Positions 10,911 to 22,150 of a stretch of 64,000 nucleotides of DNA are shown piece by piece. A program made the position numbers and the translations under genes. Position 1 is the stretch's first letter. Every line of letters starts with the position of its first letter. The notes beneath the pieces are model-generated. The model was not told the origin of the DNA and searched no databases. It worked only from the letters and a program-made list of their open reading frames with translations. Location of the stretch: positions 62,864,509 through 62,928,508 of the forward strand of contig CM073594.1 in NCBI GenBank assembly GCA_037074705.1, given 5' to 3'. The stretch comes from Zhengitettix transpicula (taxonomy: Eukaryota; Arthropoda; Insecta; Orthoptera; Tetrigidae).

Positions 10911-11185
10911 CAAACTAATAATAAACAGCATCCAATTTGAAGTCTAGAAATAATATTTATTTATGGAAAATTAAACAACGTTTCGTCGCTAAGTTTGCGG
11001 CCTCTTCAGGTTGAAATTTAACAAAAGTTTGATAGTCAGATCATTCTCCCTTGACTGCCGCGGTCGAATTTTTTTTTAAAAACATCATCCTTAAGAGGTC
11101 GTAAAATTACCGACGGAACATAGTTTAATTTTTCATATATAAATATTTGAGACTTCAAATTGACAGTTGTTTATTTATAACAAAG
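10911..11185. repeat. Foldback carrying outward-facing hammerhead-like motifs
   Basis: The left arm (caatttgaagtctagaaata ... attaaacaacg) and right arm (agtttaatttttcatatata ... gacttcaaattgacag) are inverted copies of each other, about 75 bases each. The left arm holds the well-preserved minus-strand motif described separately. The right arm holds its decayed partner on the plus strand, with CTTAAGA in place of CTGAAGA and GGAACATAG in place of GAAACGTTG. Confidence 0.65.
10971..11015 (-). ncRNA. Hammerhead-ribozyme-like motif, intact core
   Basis: Read on the minus strand: TTCAAC, CTGAAGA, an 18-base stem II region (containing CGC and GCG that can pair), GAAAC, GTT, GTTTAA. TTCAAC pairs with GTTTAA in five of six positions to form stem I. 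All invariant core positions are present. Stem III is reduced to the self-complementary ACGT, as in hammerheads that act as dimers. The predicted cut is after the GTT triplet, which fits the NUH rule. Cleavage is inferred from sequence only. Confidence 0.55.
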
Positions 11186-11290
11186 ACAATACTGTTTCGG
11201 ATCGGAAAATTTTTACTGTCGAAGTAGAATATGGCCAACAGCCAGAATATTTATTTAGAAAGATTAAACGCTACATTAAGTAAAAATTCC

Positions 11291-11333
11291 ACCTAACGTT
11301 TCATTCCCATTGTTTATGGTCCTCATCAGAAGT
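11291..11333 (-). ncRNA. Hammerhead-ribozyme-like motif, intact core
   Basis: Read on the minus strand: ACTT, CTGATGA, then GGA-CCAT-aaaca-ATGG-GAAT as a clear stem-loop, then GAAAC, GTT, AGGT. ACTT pairs with AGGT (one G-U) as stem I. CCAT/ATGG is a perfect four-base stem II core. CTGATGA is the most common natural form of the first core segment. ACGT again takes the place of stem III. Confidence 0.55.
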
Positions 11334-11379
11334 TTTATTATCAAACGAACAATTTATTTTTCTTTGAAGTGTTTAAAAT

Positions 11380-11848
11380 TTGAACAAACAATATTTAAGT
11401 GGGAAAAAGTGTAGACCTTCTTTATGAACATAATTTTAATCATTCTAAATAAATATTCTGACTGTTGGCCATTTTCTTCTAATTTAAATTATGGAATATT
11501 TCAATCTTGTAAATAAACATATATATATATATATATGTAAATAAACATATATATATGTTTATTTACATATTATTTATTTATTTATTATTTATTTACGTAT
11601 TATTTATTTATTTACATATTATTTATATATGTTTATATATGCTTATTTACATATTATTTATTTATTTATTATTTATTTACATATTATATATATATGTTTA
11701 TTTACAAGATTGAAATATTCCATAATTTAAATTAGAAAAAATGGCCAACAGTCAGAATATTTATTTAGAATGATTAAAATTTCACGGTCAAGGATGTTCA
11801 TAAAGAAGGTCTACATTTTTTCCAACTTTAATATTGTTTGTTCAAATA
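11380..11848. repeat. Long AT-rich palindrome (arms about 150 bp)
   Basis: The left arm runs tgaacaaacaatatttaag ... ctgactgttggccatttt ... caatcttgtaaataaacat. The right arm is its near-perfect reverse complement, ending tattgtttgttcaaataaa. The loop of about 160 bases is built from tatttatttacatat-type units. A third copy of the outer segment (ggccaacagccagaatattt) lies just upstream at 11234 in the same orientation as the right arm. Such sequence can form a cruciform and is prone to rearrangement. Confidence 0.8.
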
Positions 11849-13033
11849 AATGGAATATATATATATATAATTATTTATAATTATTACCGTTTTCTAAAAT
11901 TCCGATTTTGTAATTATTAAGAATCTGGACAGTTCTACCTTTTTATTGGTATTCAGTTTGCGTAATAGACATTTTTTGGCAAAGATAATTTTTTTCCGAG
12001 TCGAGGCATTGACTTACCTCGTCAGTTGGTGGCGTTTATATTCCAGAATTTAGTTGAACTTGAGTAACACAATGCTTTATAATCCTTCCATCCTCAGGAA
12101 GACTTTGTTACAGTCCTCAGACGCTCGACGCCATCTTCTTTTCTCGTTGCAGTTTAATGGAAGGTAAGGCTACAATAAACGTTTATAAACAATGTATGCT
12201 TTAAATTAGTCGCTATTGTGAATACAATTGTTTAATCACAAATACTCCGCCATGTCGTTGTTCTTTGACAGCCAAGCAAAATTGCCGGAGTTTTAATATG
12301 CCAGTTATTCTTGCAGTGTTGCGGCTTTAAGTTATCGTTACTTACCTTGTGGTGTGGAATTACTTTCCGATACAAATTAACGTGTGTTACGAACCTTGGA
12401 TCTACACATTAACACACACACACACACACTTGTCGTGGTCGATTGCGAGCAGTTCGTTAAATAATTTATAATCGGAAAACTACGGATGGCAGGAGTCCCG
12501 AGTGCTCGGCAATCGGAACGTGTCTCGAATATGAAACGTTGCCTTGGGACACAAAGATTCCATAAACAGCCTGGTTCAAACAGTATTTTATTCCTTTGCC
12601 AACTATTAAATTATTTCTGACGTGGAGGCCATTTATTTAATAATAATAATAGCAACATCTTAAATTAAGACTAAACTATATTTCAACGTATATTTATTTC
12701 TCGCTCATTAATTTGTTCATTTTTTAGTCTCATTAATAAGAAAAATACCAAATCAGCAGGTTTTTATTATTTAAATCTCCACTTCTTTCTGCATTGACAC
12801 TCGCCATATTCATCTACATATGAAATTTGGCAACATCGGCAATCTTTATTACATTTGCAAACACAATGTATTTTTAAAATAGAATACACATAATATATTA
12901 TTTGTTGTGAATGTCCTGTATTAAAATTTTCACCAAGCAATATTGTTAATTTGAAAGCTGCATTAATTGTAAATGAAATGTTTCATAATAAAACAAAAAC
13001 TATTACTTAAATAGATAGGATTTTTGTAATAAT
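11849..13033. other. AT-rich spacer, no supported gene
   Basis: Contains a short (ca)n tract near 12415. A 44-codon frame starts at the ATG at 12486 (MAGVPSARQSERVSNMKR...) with no recognised domain. Nothing else stands out. Confidence 0.35.
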
Positions 13034-13324
13034 TACAAAAGTTCAGTAGTCAAAATACAAGTTCTCAATAATGATCTGAATTATTATCCTGCTTCAATTT
13101 TACCGAAAGCGAAATCAGTGAGTAATGTAATTAACTATAATTCTGATCATTATTTAATTATTATCCAGCTTCAATTTTACTGAAATTAGTGAGTAATGTA
13201 ATTAAATATAATTCTGATCATTATTGAATTATTATCCTGTTTCAATTTTACTGAAAGCGAAATTAGTTTTATTATAATTCTGATCATTATTGAGAAGTTG
13301 TATTTTGACTACTGAACAACTTTT
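13034..13324. repeat. Foldback enclosing three tandem ~70-bp units
   Basis: The outer arms are acaaaagttcagtagtcaaa ... ctcaataatgatctgaat and its reverse complement at 13275-13324. Between them are three tandem units, each with aattattatcc(t/a)g(c/t)ttcaattttac, gaaat(c/t)agt and attctgatcattatt. The units differ by small deletions. This combination of inverted ends and internal tandem units fits a foldback transposon or MITE. No coding capacity. Confidence 0.75.
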
Positions 13325-13671
13325 AATACAGAACATTCGTGAAATGTTTACCTGATTATCTTAAAATTAATTAATTTATTATATTAAAATCTACTCCACG
13401 AGTATTTATCATTATGTGTTAAATTATTCATTGTAATTTCTCATATCTCGAAAGAACCCAAGTCAAAATTTTGCTTTGCATGTTCCCATTTGTTTAAAAT
13501 TTAAACCTTAAATTTTGATGTATATAAAAAAATTAACCAATTTTTAGTATTTAGAAATTGATTGAATAGTTTATTTTCTATTTCCGCCTCCCTTATCGTT
13601 CACGTGTTAAAACTTTTCCACAGATATATATTCCTTATTTTATTGTTTTTTCTCCGGGACCACCCCACAAG
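13325..13671. other. AT-rich spacer
   Basis: No motif or coding signal that I can support. The open frames that cross its right part derive from repeat A. Confidence 0.35.
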
Positions 13672-14195
13672 GTCTGCGAGGGATGTTCTCTCGCAGGCAG
13701 AACCTTGTAGGACAGATACGAAGCGGTTACCTTTGGGGATGACTTTTCCTCTCCGTTTGTGAACTAAGGTTCCAACAAGCCGAGGCACCTCGGGCTGTTC
13801 TGAGAGGTGTATGTTCCGGGGGCACAGACCTTGGGCATACGGTAACAGTTGTCCGCTATTCCCATTGGAATAGTCGGCCAGTTGACTCCTAAATTGGTCG
13901 AGGCACGGAGAAGGGAATGCTGCGTCCCCACAGCAAACTCTTCTCCCGCTATCGTAGGGCGTGGGACAAGTACCCAATGTCCGACCTACCTGATGCAGAT
14001 TTTTCTAGGGTTTTCCCGGCATTACTTTTAGGCGAATGCCGGGTAGGATCCTTAACATATAGCCCGGGGGCCCTAGTTAACCCTTGGCTACCTTCCTCTA
14101 CCCTTCCGCATCCCCCCCTTTCAAATCCCTTCCTATGCTATTAAAGGGGAGTTGCCCAACGTGGATTACCCTCATGTAGCCTGTTGCCCTAAAAA
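13672..14195 (+). repeat. Repeat A, copy 3 (best full-length copy)
   Basis: It starts ggtCTGCGAGggatgttctCTCGCAGgcag with an intact terminal hairpin, and has the CGAGGCACCTCGGG palindrome, the CTATTCCcattGGAATAG stem-loop and the GGCGAATGCCGGGTAGGATC block. It ends at ctgttgccctaaaaaaa. Along the 3' half a frame reads DLPDADFSRVFPALLLGECR..., similar to copy 1, but it is cut by indels in other copies. I treat the similarity as shared descent, not evidence of a protein. Confidence 0.85.
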
Positions 14196-14689
14196 AATTT
14201 TTTTTCTCCTTTTTCAAAATTATCTATTTCATATATATTGTAACATACCAATCGGGTGATTGAGGGGCCTTGTTTTGTATGCTTGGTCGGCGGCACTACT
14301 GTTCTGTATTGTCGACCGTACCACCGGCATTGTAGGAATTGCGGCGCGGCTTACAAGCAGCCTCATGTAGGAGCTCACGGCGTGAAGACAGTTCTCAGCT
14401 AGGGTCATGTAAAATCGAATTAATAATATTCATAACAGTGTCACATCGGCTAACAAACCACGTCCAGAGACAAATTGTACGTTGCATGTCTCCAATGAAT
14501 AAAGTTATTTAATTATATTGAATTTTCGATAATTTCTTCAGTTCAAAAAATTTAATTGCCACCCGTTAAAAACCCGAAATTCGAGAGGACTGATACCATG
14601 TTTATTTTAAATACTTGTCAAGGTCATTCCCACAGCTCAGTGTTTTTTAAAAATTGTTTTAGGAACGATTTGGAGACTTGTTTTAGCAA
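14196..14689. other. Spacer between repeat A and the Jockey-like remnant
   Basis: A moderately GC-rich patch (14250-14400) is followed by AT-rich sequence. An 80-codon frame from 14556 overlaps the start of the reverse-transcriptase region, but I recognise nothing in it. Confidence 0.3.
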
Positions 14690-14694
14690 CCCTG

Positions 14695-15600
14695 ACCATG
14701 GTTTCTCATCAATACATTGTTTTAAGGCATCAAAAAAAATTTTGTACTTGGATTTTCCTAAACTACCAAACAAGTCGTTCCTTCTCGATCAGAATTAACA
14801 ATACCCTCTACCATCCTCTCCCTATAAGTGCAGGCGTTCCACAAGGCAGCATCCTCGCTCCCTTCTTATTCAACGTCTAATCCAAAGACAACCCCATTCA
14901 CTCCGAAACAAAAACCATCTTCTATCCCGACGACATCACCATATTCTCCAAACCGCTTTCCTCACAACAGGTCTCCACCCACTCCAAACCGCCATTAAAA
15001 ACCTTGCCGCGTGGTCAGACAAATGGAGAGTCAGTCTTAACCCCACCAAATTCGTTACTATACCATTCTCCTTAAATAAACATCCCCCTCAACAAATCCC
15101 TTTAGTATTCAACAACTCCCTCATCTCCACAAAAAAACTTACCTAGGGTTCATCCTCGAATCCAAGCTCTCCTGGAAATGGCACATCAACCATCTCACCC
15201 AAGAAATGAAAAACAATTTCAAATCACTATAACCCTTACTCCACAGAAACTCCAATTTATCCATAAGCACCAAAAGATTAATATACCTCTCCCTAAATCA
15301 ACCTATTTGGAGCTACTCCTGTCCCATTTGGGGTTTCACTCCCAGAATATCCAAATCCAACAAAACAAGATCCTTCGCACAATCACCAACTCCCCCTGGT
15401 TCCTTCGCAACTCCGTCACCCATCAAGACATTAAAATCCCCACCATTGCTACTGAAATAAACAAAACAACCTCTTCCCTGATCAAATCACCCCAATCCAA
15501 CAATAGAACAATCCTACACCAATTCCCCTGTCGCCTCAAATGCAAACTCCTTATTGATAACATCCTCACCCAAGAGCACTCAGGAACTTCCTGACACCTA
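14695..15600 (+). pseudogene. Jockey-like non-LTR reverse transcriptase, frame-broken
   Basis: Reverse transcriptase of a LINE that copies its own RNA at the target site. Consecutive blocks in changing frames follow the family order: SRSFSIRINNT then AGVPQGSILAPFLFN; YPDDITIFS, where the catalytic YADD box has become YPDD; NLAAWSDKWRVSLNPTKF (like W-I-NptK); LGFILESKLSWKWHINHL (like YLG-LD-LtW--HI); then NKILRTITNSPWFLRNS and HQDIKIPT (like SKILR-APWYV-N ... DLkIPtV). The last blocks are characteristic of the Jockey clade. Stops and frameshifts occur after LFNV and after STKKLT. It is a long-dead copy, C-rich against its AT-rich neighbours. Confidence 0.8.
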
Positions 15601-15780
15601 GCTTTATCATATACTCCAAAATATATCTTATACTCCCTCAATATACATCTACAATCCTGCCCTAACATTCCCCTACATATAAAACCAACTCTACAGCCAA
15701 CCAAAACACATCCCAGCTTCCACTCCAACCCCCTCGGAACGACACCAACATGGAACATAAAGGCAGGAAGGTTAATGGAC
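15601..15780 (+). mobile_element. Probable 3' end of the Jockey-like element
   Basis: The C-rich, A-containing composition of the pseudogene continues through ccccctcggaacgacacca and stops abruptly near 15780, where AT-rich sequence resumes. No poly-A tail or target duplication can be identified, so the end is approximate. Confidence 0.35.
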
Positions 15781-16891
15781 CTTCCACCTGTTTAAAGTCA
15801 CCTTTTATATTTTTTAATCAACTTAAATGTAAAATCCAAGTATTAAATTTTTAAGAATTAATCAATTTAAACAATGTATGTTCAGAATTGTTGCTATTTG
15901 GTCGTCTGTTCGGCATCTTTCATCGATGTTTTAGTACCATGACGGCTCGCGACCTTTTTAAATACAGAACGAGTGCTAAATTATTTTATTTAATGTTTAG
16001 GTACAAGCCAGGAGTGTTAGCACTATTGTACCGTTTGTACTCACTGCCGCTAAACACAGAAAGATGAGGCGGTTTGGTCAATCTTTTACGGGGAATGCAG
16101 TTGCGCGGAACGGGAATGAAACGGAATACTGTGCATGCGCATTTCTCATTTGCGGACATTTACTGCTTTCAGCGAGCAGAGATCAGGCCCAGCTGCAGTT
16201 TAAAGTCTTGTAAATATTAAAAAGTTTCCACAGTTAAAACTTCACAATTGCTATCAAAGTTCCAATCATTTCTTTCTCCATAATTTTATTTGTGTGTGTT
16301 AAACATGTGCACAAGCCGCTGTATTTGGTCATTTATGAATGTAAATGTTTTTCTTGACGCCATCAAGTATATGATATTAATGGTATCCCTGAGTAAAGTA
16401 AATAAACTCCACAAAGGGTGTGCGTCTAACGGTGATCCAAGATGGCGTCAGTAGTTCGACGCTGGAAAGAACATGAACATGTCCTTTAGCGTCCTCTCTT
16501 GAGGTACTAGATAGACGTTGGGAAATGGCTAATGTATGTTAAGAGCAAGCACGTCGTGTGTTAAGTGTGTGTCATTGAATGCAGATTTGGAGGAGGCGCG
16601 AGGTTCATTTTTCTTTACTCTCTCACACCTAAGGAGGTTAAAGACCTTTAATTCACACCGCACTTGTTACCTGTGTGATGCTCGGTGACAAGTGAAAGGT
16701 AAATGGTTGCATGTAGCCAGCAGCCAACGTCTCGTCTCATCCGTTCACCTTATAATCGCCTCTTGTCGCTACCAAAAACGTCCTTTGAGGTGGTTTCAAA
16801 AAATTATGTAACGAGCTTTAACTTATTCGTATTTTAATTCCACTGTATGTGTTGATGTAATGAAATTAAATATGTTTAAGAAAGACGTAAA

Positions 16892-16896
<5 letters not shown>
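15781..16896. other. Spacer with a GC-richer, promoter-like patch
   Basis: From about 16020 to 16800 CpG density rises. The patch includes tgtgCATGCGCAttt near 16135, a partial NRF-1-like site. Around 16439 it has ccaagATGGCGTCAGTAG, an ATG in the context of a YY1-type motif, opening a 15-codon frame (MASVVRRWKEHEHVL). Such motifs mark housekeeping promoters in animals, but there is no supporting exon. Confidence 0.25.

Positions 16897-16924
<28 letters not shown>
16897..16924. repeat. (AT)n microsatellite
   Basis: An uninterrupted run of about 13 AT units with no LTR beside it, unlike the runs near 23.2, 24.2 and 61.3 kb. Confidence 0.9.
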
Positions 16925-16929
<5 letters not shown>

Positions 16930-19391
16930 GACTAAAGTATAACTTTTTACTTGCTTTTAAACTTTTGTTATTTTTTTGGGGGGGAGGGAGGGATGAAGGA
17001 GCCTTTGGTCATATTTGTCTACAGTAAGAAATTATATTTATTATGTAACATTAGTCTAAATAACAACAATACAAATACACAGATCAATTTAATACATAAA
17101 AAACAAGTATTTTCAAGCCAATAAGATAACATGTACTTAATACAATTAATTGCAAAATAGCAACGACGCTTCAGAACATTTTAGTACCTTTTTCATTCAT
17201 AAATTAACAATTTTTGTCATCCCCAAAAATTAGGAATTTTACTAGAAAACCATTTTAAATAAACTATATCAAAATGATAAAAGTTAATTGGAAAATAAAA
17301 ATAATTCAGCTTCTTTTTCCGAGACTGCGCTACATTTCTCCGTCATAACGTGAATTGATCAGTGTGACTCATGGAGCTTCGTCTATTACAATAATTTGCA
17401 TAACCGGATGTGACGTAACGAGGCTTTTTTTTTGGCGCCATAGTCAGTCCGAACTAATTGACTGGTCGTGTAACTAACTGTATTATTTTTGCTTTACTGG
17501 TTTCCCTTGGGGGGGACGGGACGGGGGTCTGTGACGTTCCCAACCGTCGTCTCAAAGATTCCTTTACGACGTAAAAATTTCCTTCGGGTCTGTCGAATCT
17601 TACAAGTTTTTGTTTTTACATAATTATATTATTGCTACAGAAACAATACGGGTTTATACAGAATTTGACGTAAGCTTATTGGTGGTTTAAGAAGGTAAAA
17701 CTCAAATTAATAAAGAGAATGACGCACGGGAAATCTGACGTGGAAAAATTATCAATTATCAATAAATGTCAAGGTTAAGACAAATTTAAAACTATTTGAA
17801 ATTAAATCCATATTTAATTGTCAATAATACTTAACAGGATAACAAGTATATAATATGAAGTGAAAAGCTGTGAACATGAAGAAAACGCAAACACGAACAA
17901 ATTGAAAAAATTAAAAATAGAAGAATGAAATATATGAATCACAAGTTGTTACTCTTCACGTATTGGTTTTAAAAATATATTATTTACCCTGAGATTGTAG
18001 AATCGCGGGAAATTGAGCTACAAGTGGTCATAAAGCCTAATTGATTCAATAGTATTTTACTTTTATTTCTCAATATGCCTCATGAAGGCCGATAAATAAA
18101 CCTCTGAGATTTTTTTTTTACAATTATATTCATCAAAATGCATTCGGCGGACTGCGGCTTGCACTATCGTGGCCGCTTGCAATTCAGTTTTTTTTCTCTC
18201 TCTGCTTCGAAATAAAATGGGCCATATCACCTGTGCTTCATGTCATTGGAGAATGTGTATGTGTGTAATATGCAATTCCAGCTATAACTGTGTGTGTGTC
18301 GATGAGAACCAAGACTTTCTCGGCAGAAACCATAAAGATTTACGATCGCTCAGACCTGTATTATTCTTTGTTTTATGTCACGGCCGGCAGAAGGAAGTCA
18401 CCACCAAGTTTAATCGACGGTAAGAAACTCTTCTACTTGTGAACATGGCCGCCAGTGACGATACTCTCTGTGTATTAAGCTAAAAAAAATTAAAATTAAT
18501 TTACGTGAGTAAAATATTGTGATCGACAAAGTATTGAACAGGCAGTTTAAAATTATTTTTTTTATATAAAAAATGTATAGCGCTTTGTCGGACGGGAATG
18601 GAGGCTGCAGGTTTCAGGTGAATGAATCACAGCAACTGCGCTTGAAACCATAGCTAGTCGTGCCGTTCTTCGGGGCCGGCTACCAAGGGCAGAGAAAGCT
18701 AATCCCACATGCTACAAGAACCGACACGATAAAAATAAAAATGTGTATTTTTCTTTCCTCGTGCAGCGTTGCCAAGGTTGGCAACTCTTGCCCGCGAATC
18801 TTAAATCAGCCTGGAAAATAATTTAGTTATATTTACATTATGTCTTTACTCCTCCCGAGCATGCGCTGTACCTTTTTCTTTTTAACGGTTATTACTTCCA
18901 AGACTTGCGTCCATTTTTCTTTCGTGTGTCATAACCACCATTGCCAAGCAAGACCATAACAGGTTTCATGATCTAATAACATACGCATAAAATGTATCAA
19001 ATGAAGTACTTTTTAACAGGAAAAGGTTCAGTATCATTAATAATTTTCTTATGCACTAATAAGATTTTTAATAAATTTCTTCAAGAAAAGGTATTAATTT
19101 TGAATTTTAGAGAACCCTTCCACCAATTTACCATAATTTTATATATTATAAAACATTAAAAACTTTCCGAGATTTATATAATATAATTATTACAAAATGA
19201 ATTTAATTACTTTCTTCTAACAATTTCCTTTGAAGTATAACTCATAAACAAATATTACATAAATGAAGGTAAATGTGTTTTTCTTTTTAATTAGATAGAC
19301 TTCAATTACATTATGAAGTATAATAAATGATCGTTTATTTATGTACTAATACTTTTTATATATTTAATATATTTTCTCGAAATTATAAAAT
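16925..19391. other. Spacer, no supported gene
   Basis: Contains G-rich tracts near 16978 and 17508, a run of T near 18108, and mixed CpG-bearing patches at 17330-17570 and 18600-18800. At 18434 aacATGGCCGCCAGTGACG opens an 11-codon frame in good initiation context, but it leads nowhere I can recognise. The 84-codon frame at 18169 has no domain. Confidence 0.35.
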
Positions 19392-19439
19392 ATGATAAAC
19401 TTCGGCCAAATTGCCACAGTCGTATATATTATAAAACAC

Positions 19440-19570
19440 TTAAGACATTTTCAAGCTAAATATTTTTATGGGACGCACAAGAATGCTGGAGTTCCACAAG
19501 GTTCGTTTTTTGGACCCATTAATCTTTTTATTGCGCATATAAATGTTGATTCGACGACTGTGAATAAGTA
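19440..19570 (+). pseudogene. Fragment of a non-LTR reverse transcriptase
   Basis: Within a 104-codon open frame (19392-19706) the segment AGVPQGSFFGPINLFIAHIN matches the AGVPQGSVLGP-LF-IYIND motif of LINE reverse transcriptases. The YADD box that should follow is absent. The rest of the frame is AT-driven and without resemblance. It is a short fossil in very AT-rich sequence. Confidence 0.6.
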
Positions 19571-19706
19571 TTATGAGAGAATGTTTTTTCCAGTGGTATA
19601 CGTATTTTCAAATATAATTATTAGATTTTTCAGAGCACATATAAACATTAGTGAATTGAAGAATTTTTTTCTTCTTATTTTTGGCAACGATTTGATATTC
19701 TACTAA

Positions 19707-20284
19707 TATTATTCTAATAATTTCATTTGAAGCATTAAATACGTAAAACATAAATGAAGAAAATGGTGCTTTCTTTTAATTAGTAGATGGATTATAATCA
19801 TGTCCAATTTTTCGTTATAATGAACTATAATTACTAATTGTAAGATTTTCTCTAATTTATCTACCAATGTTTTTAATATATTTTCTCGACATTATAAAAT
19901 GTGTCAGAAGTATAATAAATAGATAAATAAATAGCCAAATAATCAGTCAAAAATAAGTTATAAAATAAATAATGTATCAATTTTTATGATTATGTTTTTA
20001 GACTATTGATCTAATTTATGCAAATAATTTTTTCCCAGTTTTCTGAACTTTTTTTTCTTATTCTCCTTTAAGATACTATTTTTCACATTTTTGTTTTTCG
20101 TTGAGTATTTGAATTTTTATTATTTAGGCCTACGTATAAATGACTATGTAACTGACTTGTCCTGTTTTCTAAGAGACAGGACTAACGGAATTAATAAGTA
20201 TGGGACTTCTGTATCCTTACGCAATCCAAGTAAATAATGGGAAAAGGGTGGTAAGAGGCTACGTAGAAATAAGAACATATATAT
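19707..20284. other. AT-rich spacer
   Basis: Repeats of cttttaattag and ataaataataaa-like text. Blocks near 19270-19390 and 19740-19910 resemble each other (tttcttttaattag...; tttaatatattttctcga), suggesting a degenerate direct repeat around the reverse-transcriptase fragment. No gene. Confidence 0.35.
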
Positions 20285-21224
20285 TGTAATTATCAACTGA
20301 TTGATTAAATTAATTAAATTTGCCCCATCAAAATTGGGCCAAAATGTAATTAAAAAACAAATTTTATTCCTTAAAGATACAAATTATCAGCCTCACATTG
20401 CACATTTAATTTACTCAAATTCACAAACCAAATTTATATTATTTTTTATTTATTTTATTTGTGGCGTTCTACGAAAATACAACTTTATAATTCAGCAACA
20501 ATTTCATCTAATTATTCTTTCTCTCAGGGTCTTTACTGGGCTTGATAGTAATAATAAACAAATTTAATAAACTAATTAACAAATCAAAATTGAAATGAAC
20601 AGAATATAAATTCTAAACACAATAAAGAAACGAAAACTAAACAAGATAACGAAATCTGACTTATACCTTTAATCCTCGTTTACAGACTTTAAATAATTGT
20701 TTTTGTACTCACGAATGTCTTTCTGGTACCAGATCTGTTTCTTGGAGCTTGAGGGCACAACTCACTAAAAATGCCTTTATTCAATGATTCTACACATCAT
20801 TTTTAATAAACACGGTCTCGTTATTATTCCACCTGGGATTTTGGGATCAGCCGCTCCTTCGGTCAGCCCTCGGACGTATGTCTCCTCGATGCCTTTATGC
20901 AAAATGTTGTTTCGCATCTGTGTGGTGCAAACCTTTTGCTTCCACTTTGAGATTTTATATCATGAGTCTCTCCGTCAATAACTATTCACTTGTGTTTTAT
21001 AGAGTTTAATAGATCTCGCAGTTGAACTTCCTGGACCACGCTATTCGTACTTTTTAAGTAAGCCTCCTCGCTCTCTCGAAACGTTTGCCGGACTGGACTT
21101 CCGTACGAGCGCGCGGTTTCCAACAACTATCACCGACAAAGAGCCGTGATTGTTGCTTTCAAGAAATGTACCGCTAACAATCCAAGTATATTAAAACAAT
21201 TAATGGCCTCTAATAAGTATTACA
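20285..21224 (-). mobile_element. Solo LTR, minus orientation
   Basis: It starts TGTAAT and ends ATTACA, and is flanked by ATAT on both sides (atatat before, atat after), consistent with a four-base target duplication. It contains the family block ctctcagggtctttactggg (the reverse of CCCAGTAAAGACCCTGAG) and aacgaaatctgac. It aligns best with the reverse complement of the LTR at 61361-62430. No primer-binding site or internal region adjoins it, so it is solo. Confidence 0.7.
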
Positions 21225-21706
21225 ATATTAAAGACCAAACCTTATATAAGAAAAACTGCAGAGTGTATGGTAAAATATAAAAGCATCATTTGGATCGCTA
21301 TGTATTTATATAGCGTGTCTCAGCTCTCATTGGGACATCGCACTTCATTGAACTCCGTCGAACAGGGACCCTGAAGTTCAATCCTTTTTTATTTTATTCT
21401 TTTCCCTACCTGTTTCGGTGAGGTTTTATTCGGTTTATCCCTTGTTTTCTCAATGGACAGTGGCCGATGATGATGGTTTAGGAGCTGCCGCCGCCTGACA
21501 ACTACAAATTCTCATTACAAATTTACAAAATTCCTTCAACCACGCTCCTTTTCATGTTGCCGTGGTTTCATCTCCACAACTATTTCTGCCTTGGTTTCTG
21601 AATTGATGTTCCCATTGGCCGTCTAACTGCTGCTCGCTCACTTTTTGGAACGATTCCATTTGCAAGCGCCCAGGTAGAATATTTTTTAAAACAAAAATAA
21701 ATATTA
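21225..21706. other. Spacer, no supported gene
   Basis: Mixed composition, including the low-complexity cgatgatgatgg near 21470. No coding signal. Confidence 0.3.
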
Positions 21707-21754
21707 ATGGGAAATAATACTTTATGGTTGTGTGTCGTTTGTTTCCCTAAACAG

Positions 21755-21830
21755 CTAGAAGAACCAGTTCGTCGCAGTCACTGGTTTACACTGGTAAGAA
21801 GCAGACAAGTCGCTCGGCTAGTTAAACCAG
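21755..21830 (+). CDS. Possible internal exon of an unknown gene
   Basis: A pyrimidine-rich tract, tcgtttgtttccctaaacag, ends in an acceptor AG. The following 76 bases read LEEPVRRSHWFTLVRSRQVARLVKP, then a donor (CCAG followed by gtacgt). An alternative donor, CTG followed by gtaagaag, would end the exon at 21793. The frame stays open to 22150 within a 147-codon frame. I do not recognise the protein. The splice signals are good, but the exon is short and lies in transposon-rich DNA. Confidence 0.25.
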
Positions 21831-22150
21831 GTACGTTCATTAAATCGCTTTGTCAAACCATTTTAAACGTTGAATATGGTCTTGAAATGTGTGCAAGTAA
21901 CACCAAAGTACATCGTGAGGAGGAGAGGTTTTTTACCTCCCCCCACCTCTTTTTTACTTATTCGTGTAGCTATATCAGACTGGTTTGTTGCGGTCAACAA
22001 CTCTGCCCTATTCAGTTTCAGAGTCATACTCCTTACGTGGAACATCAACCTACGAAATTTTACGTCTTGGCTTCGTCACTTCCATCAGTCTGTCCACTAA
22101 TCATACGTTTAATACATACTCCTTTTCTTCCAGTAATTGGTGACCAATGA

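Noticed and set aside
12085..12130. Two tcctcag segments read as ribozyme cores
   Set aside because: On the minus strand CTGAGGA occurs twice, but neither is followed by GAAAC.
21863..22100. Additional frames around the 21.8 kb exon candidate
   Set aside because: They overlap in both strands and show no splice or domain support beyond the 76-base exon candidate.
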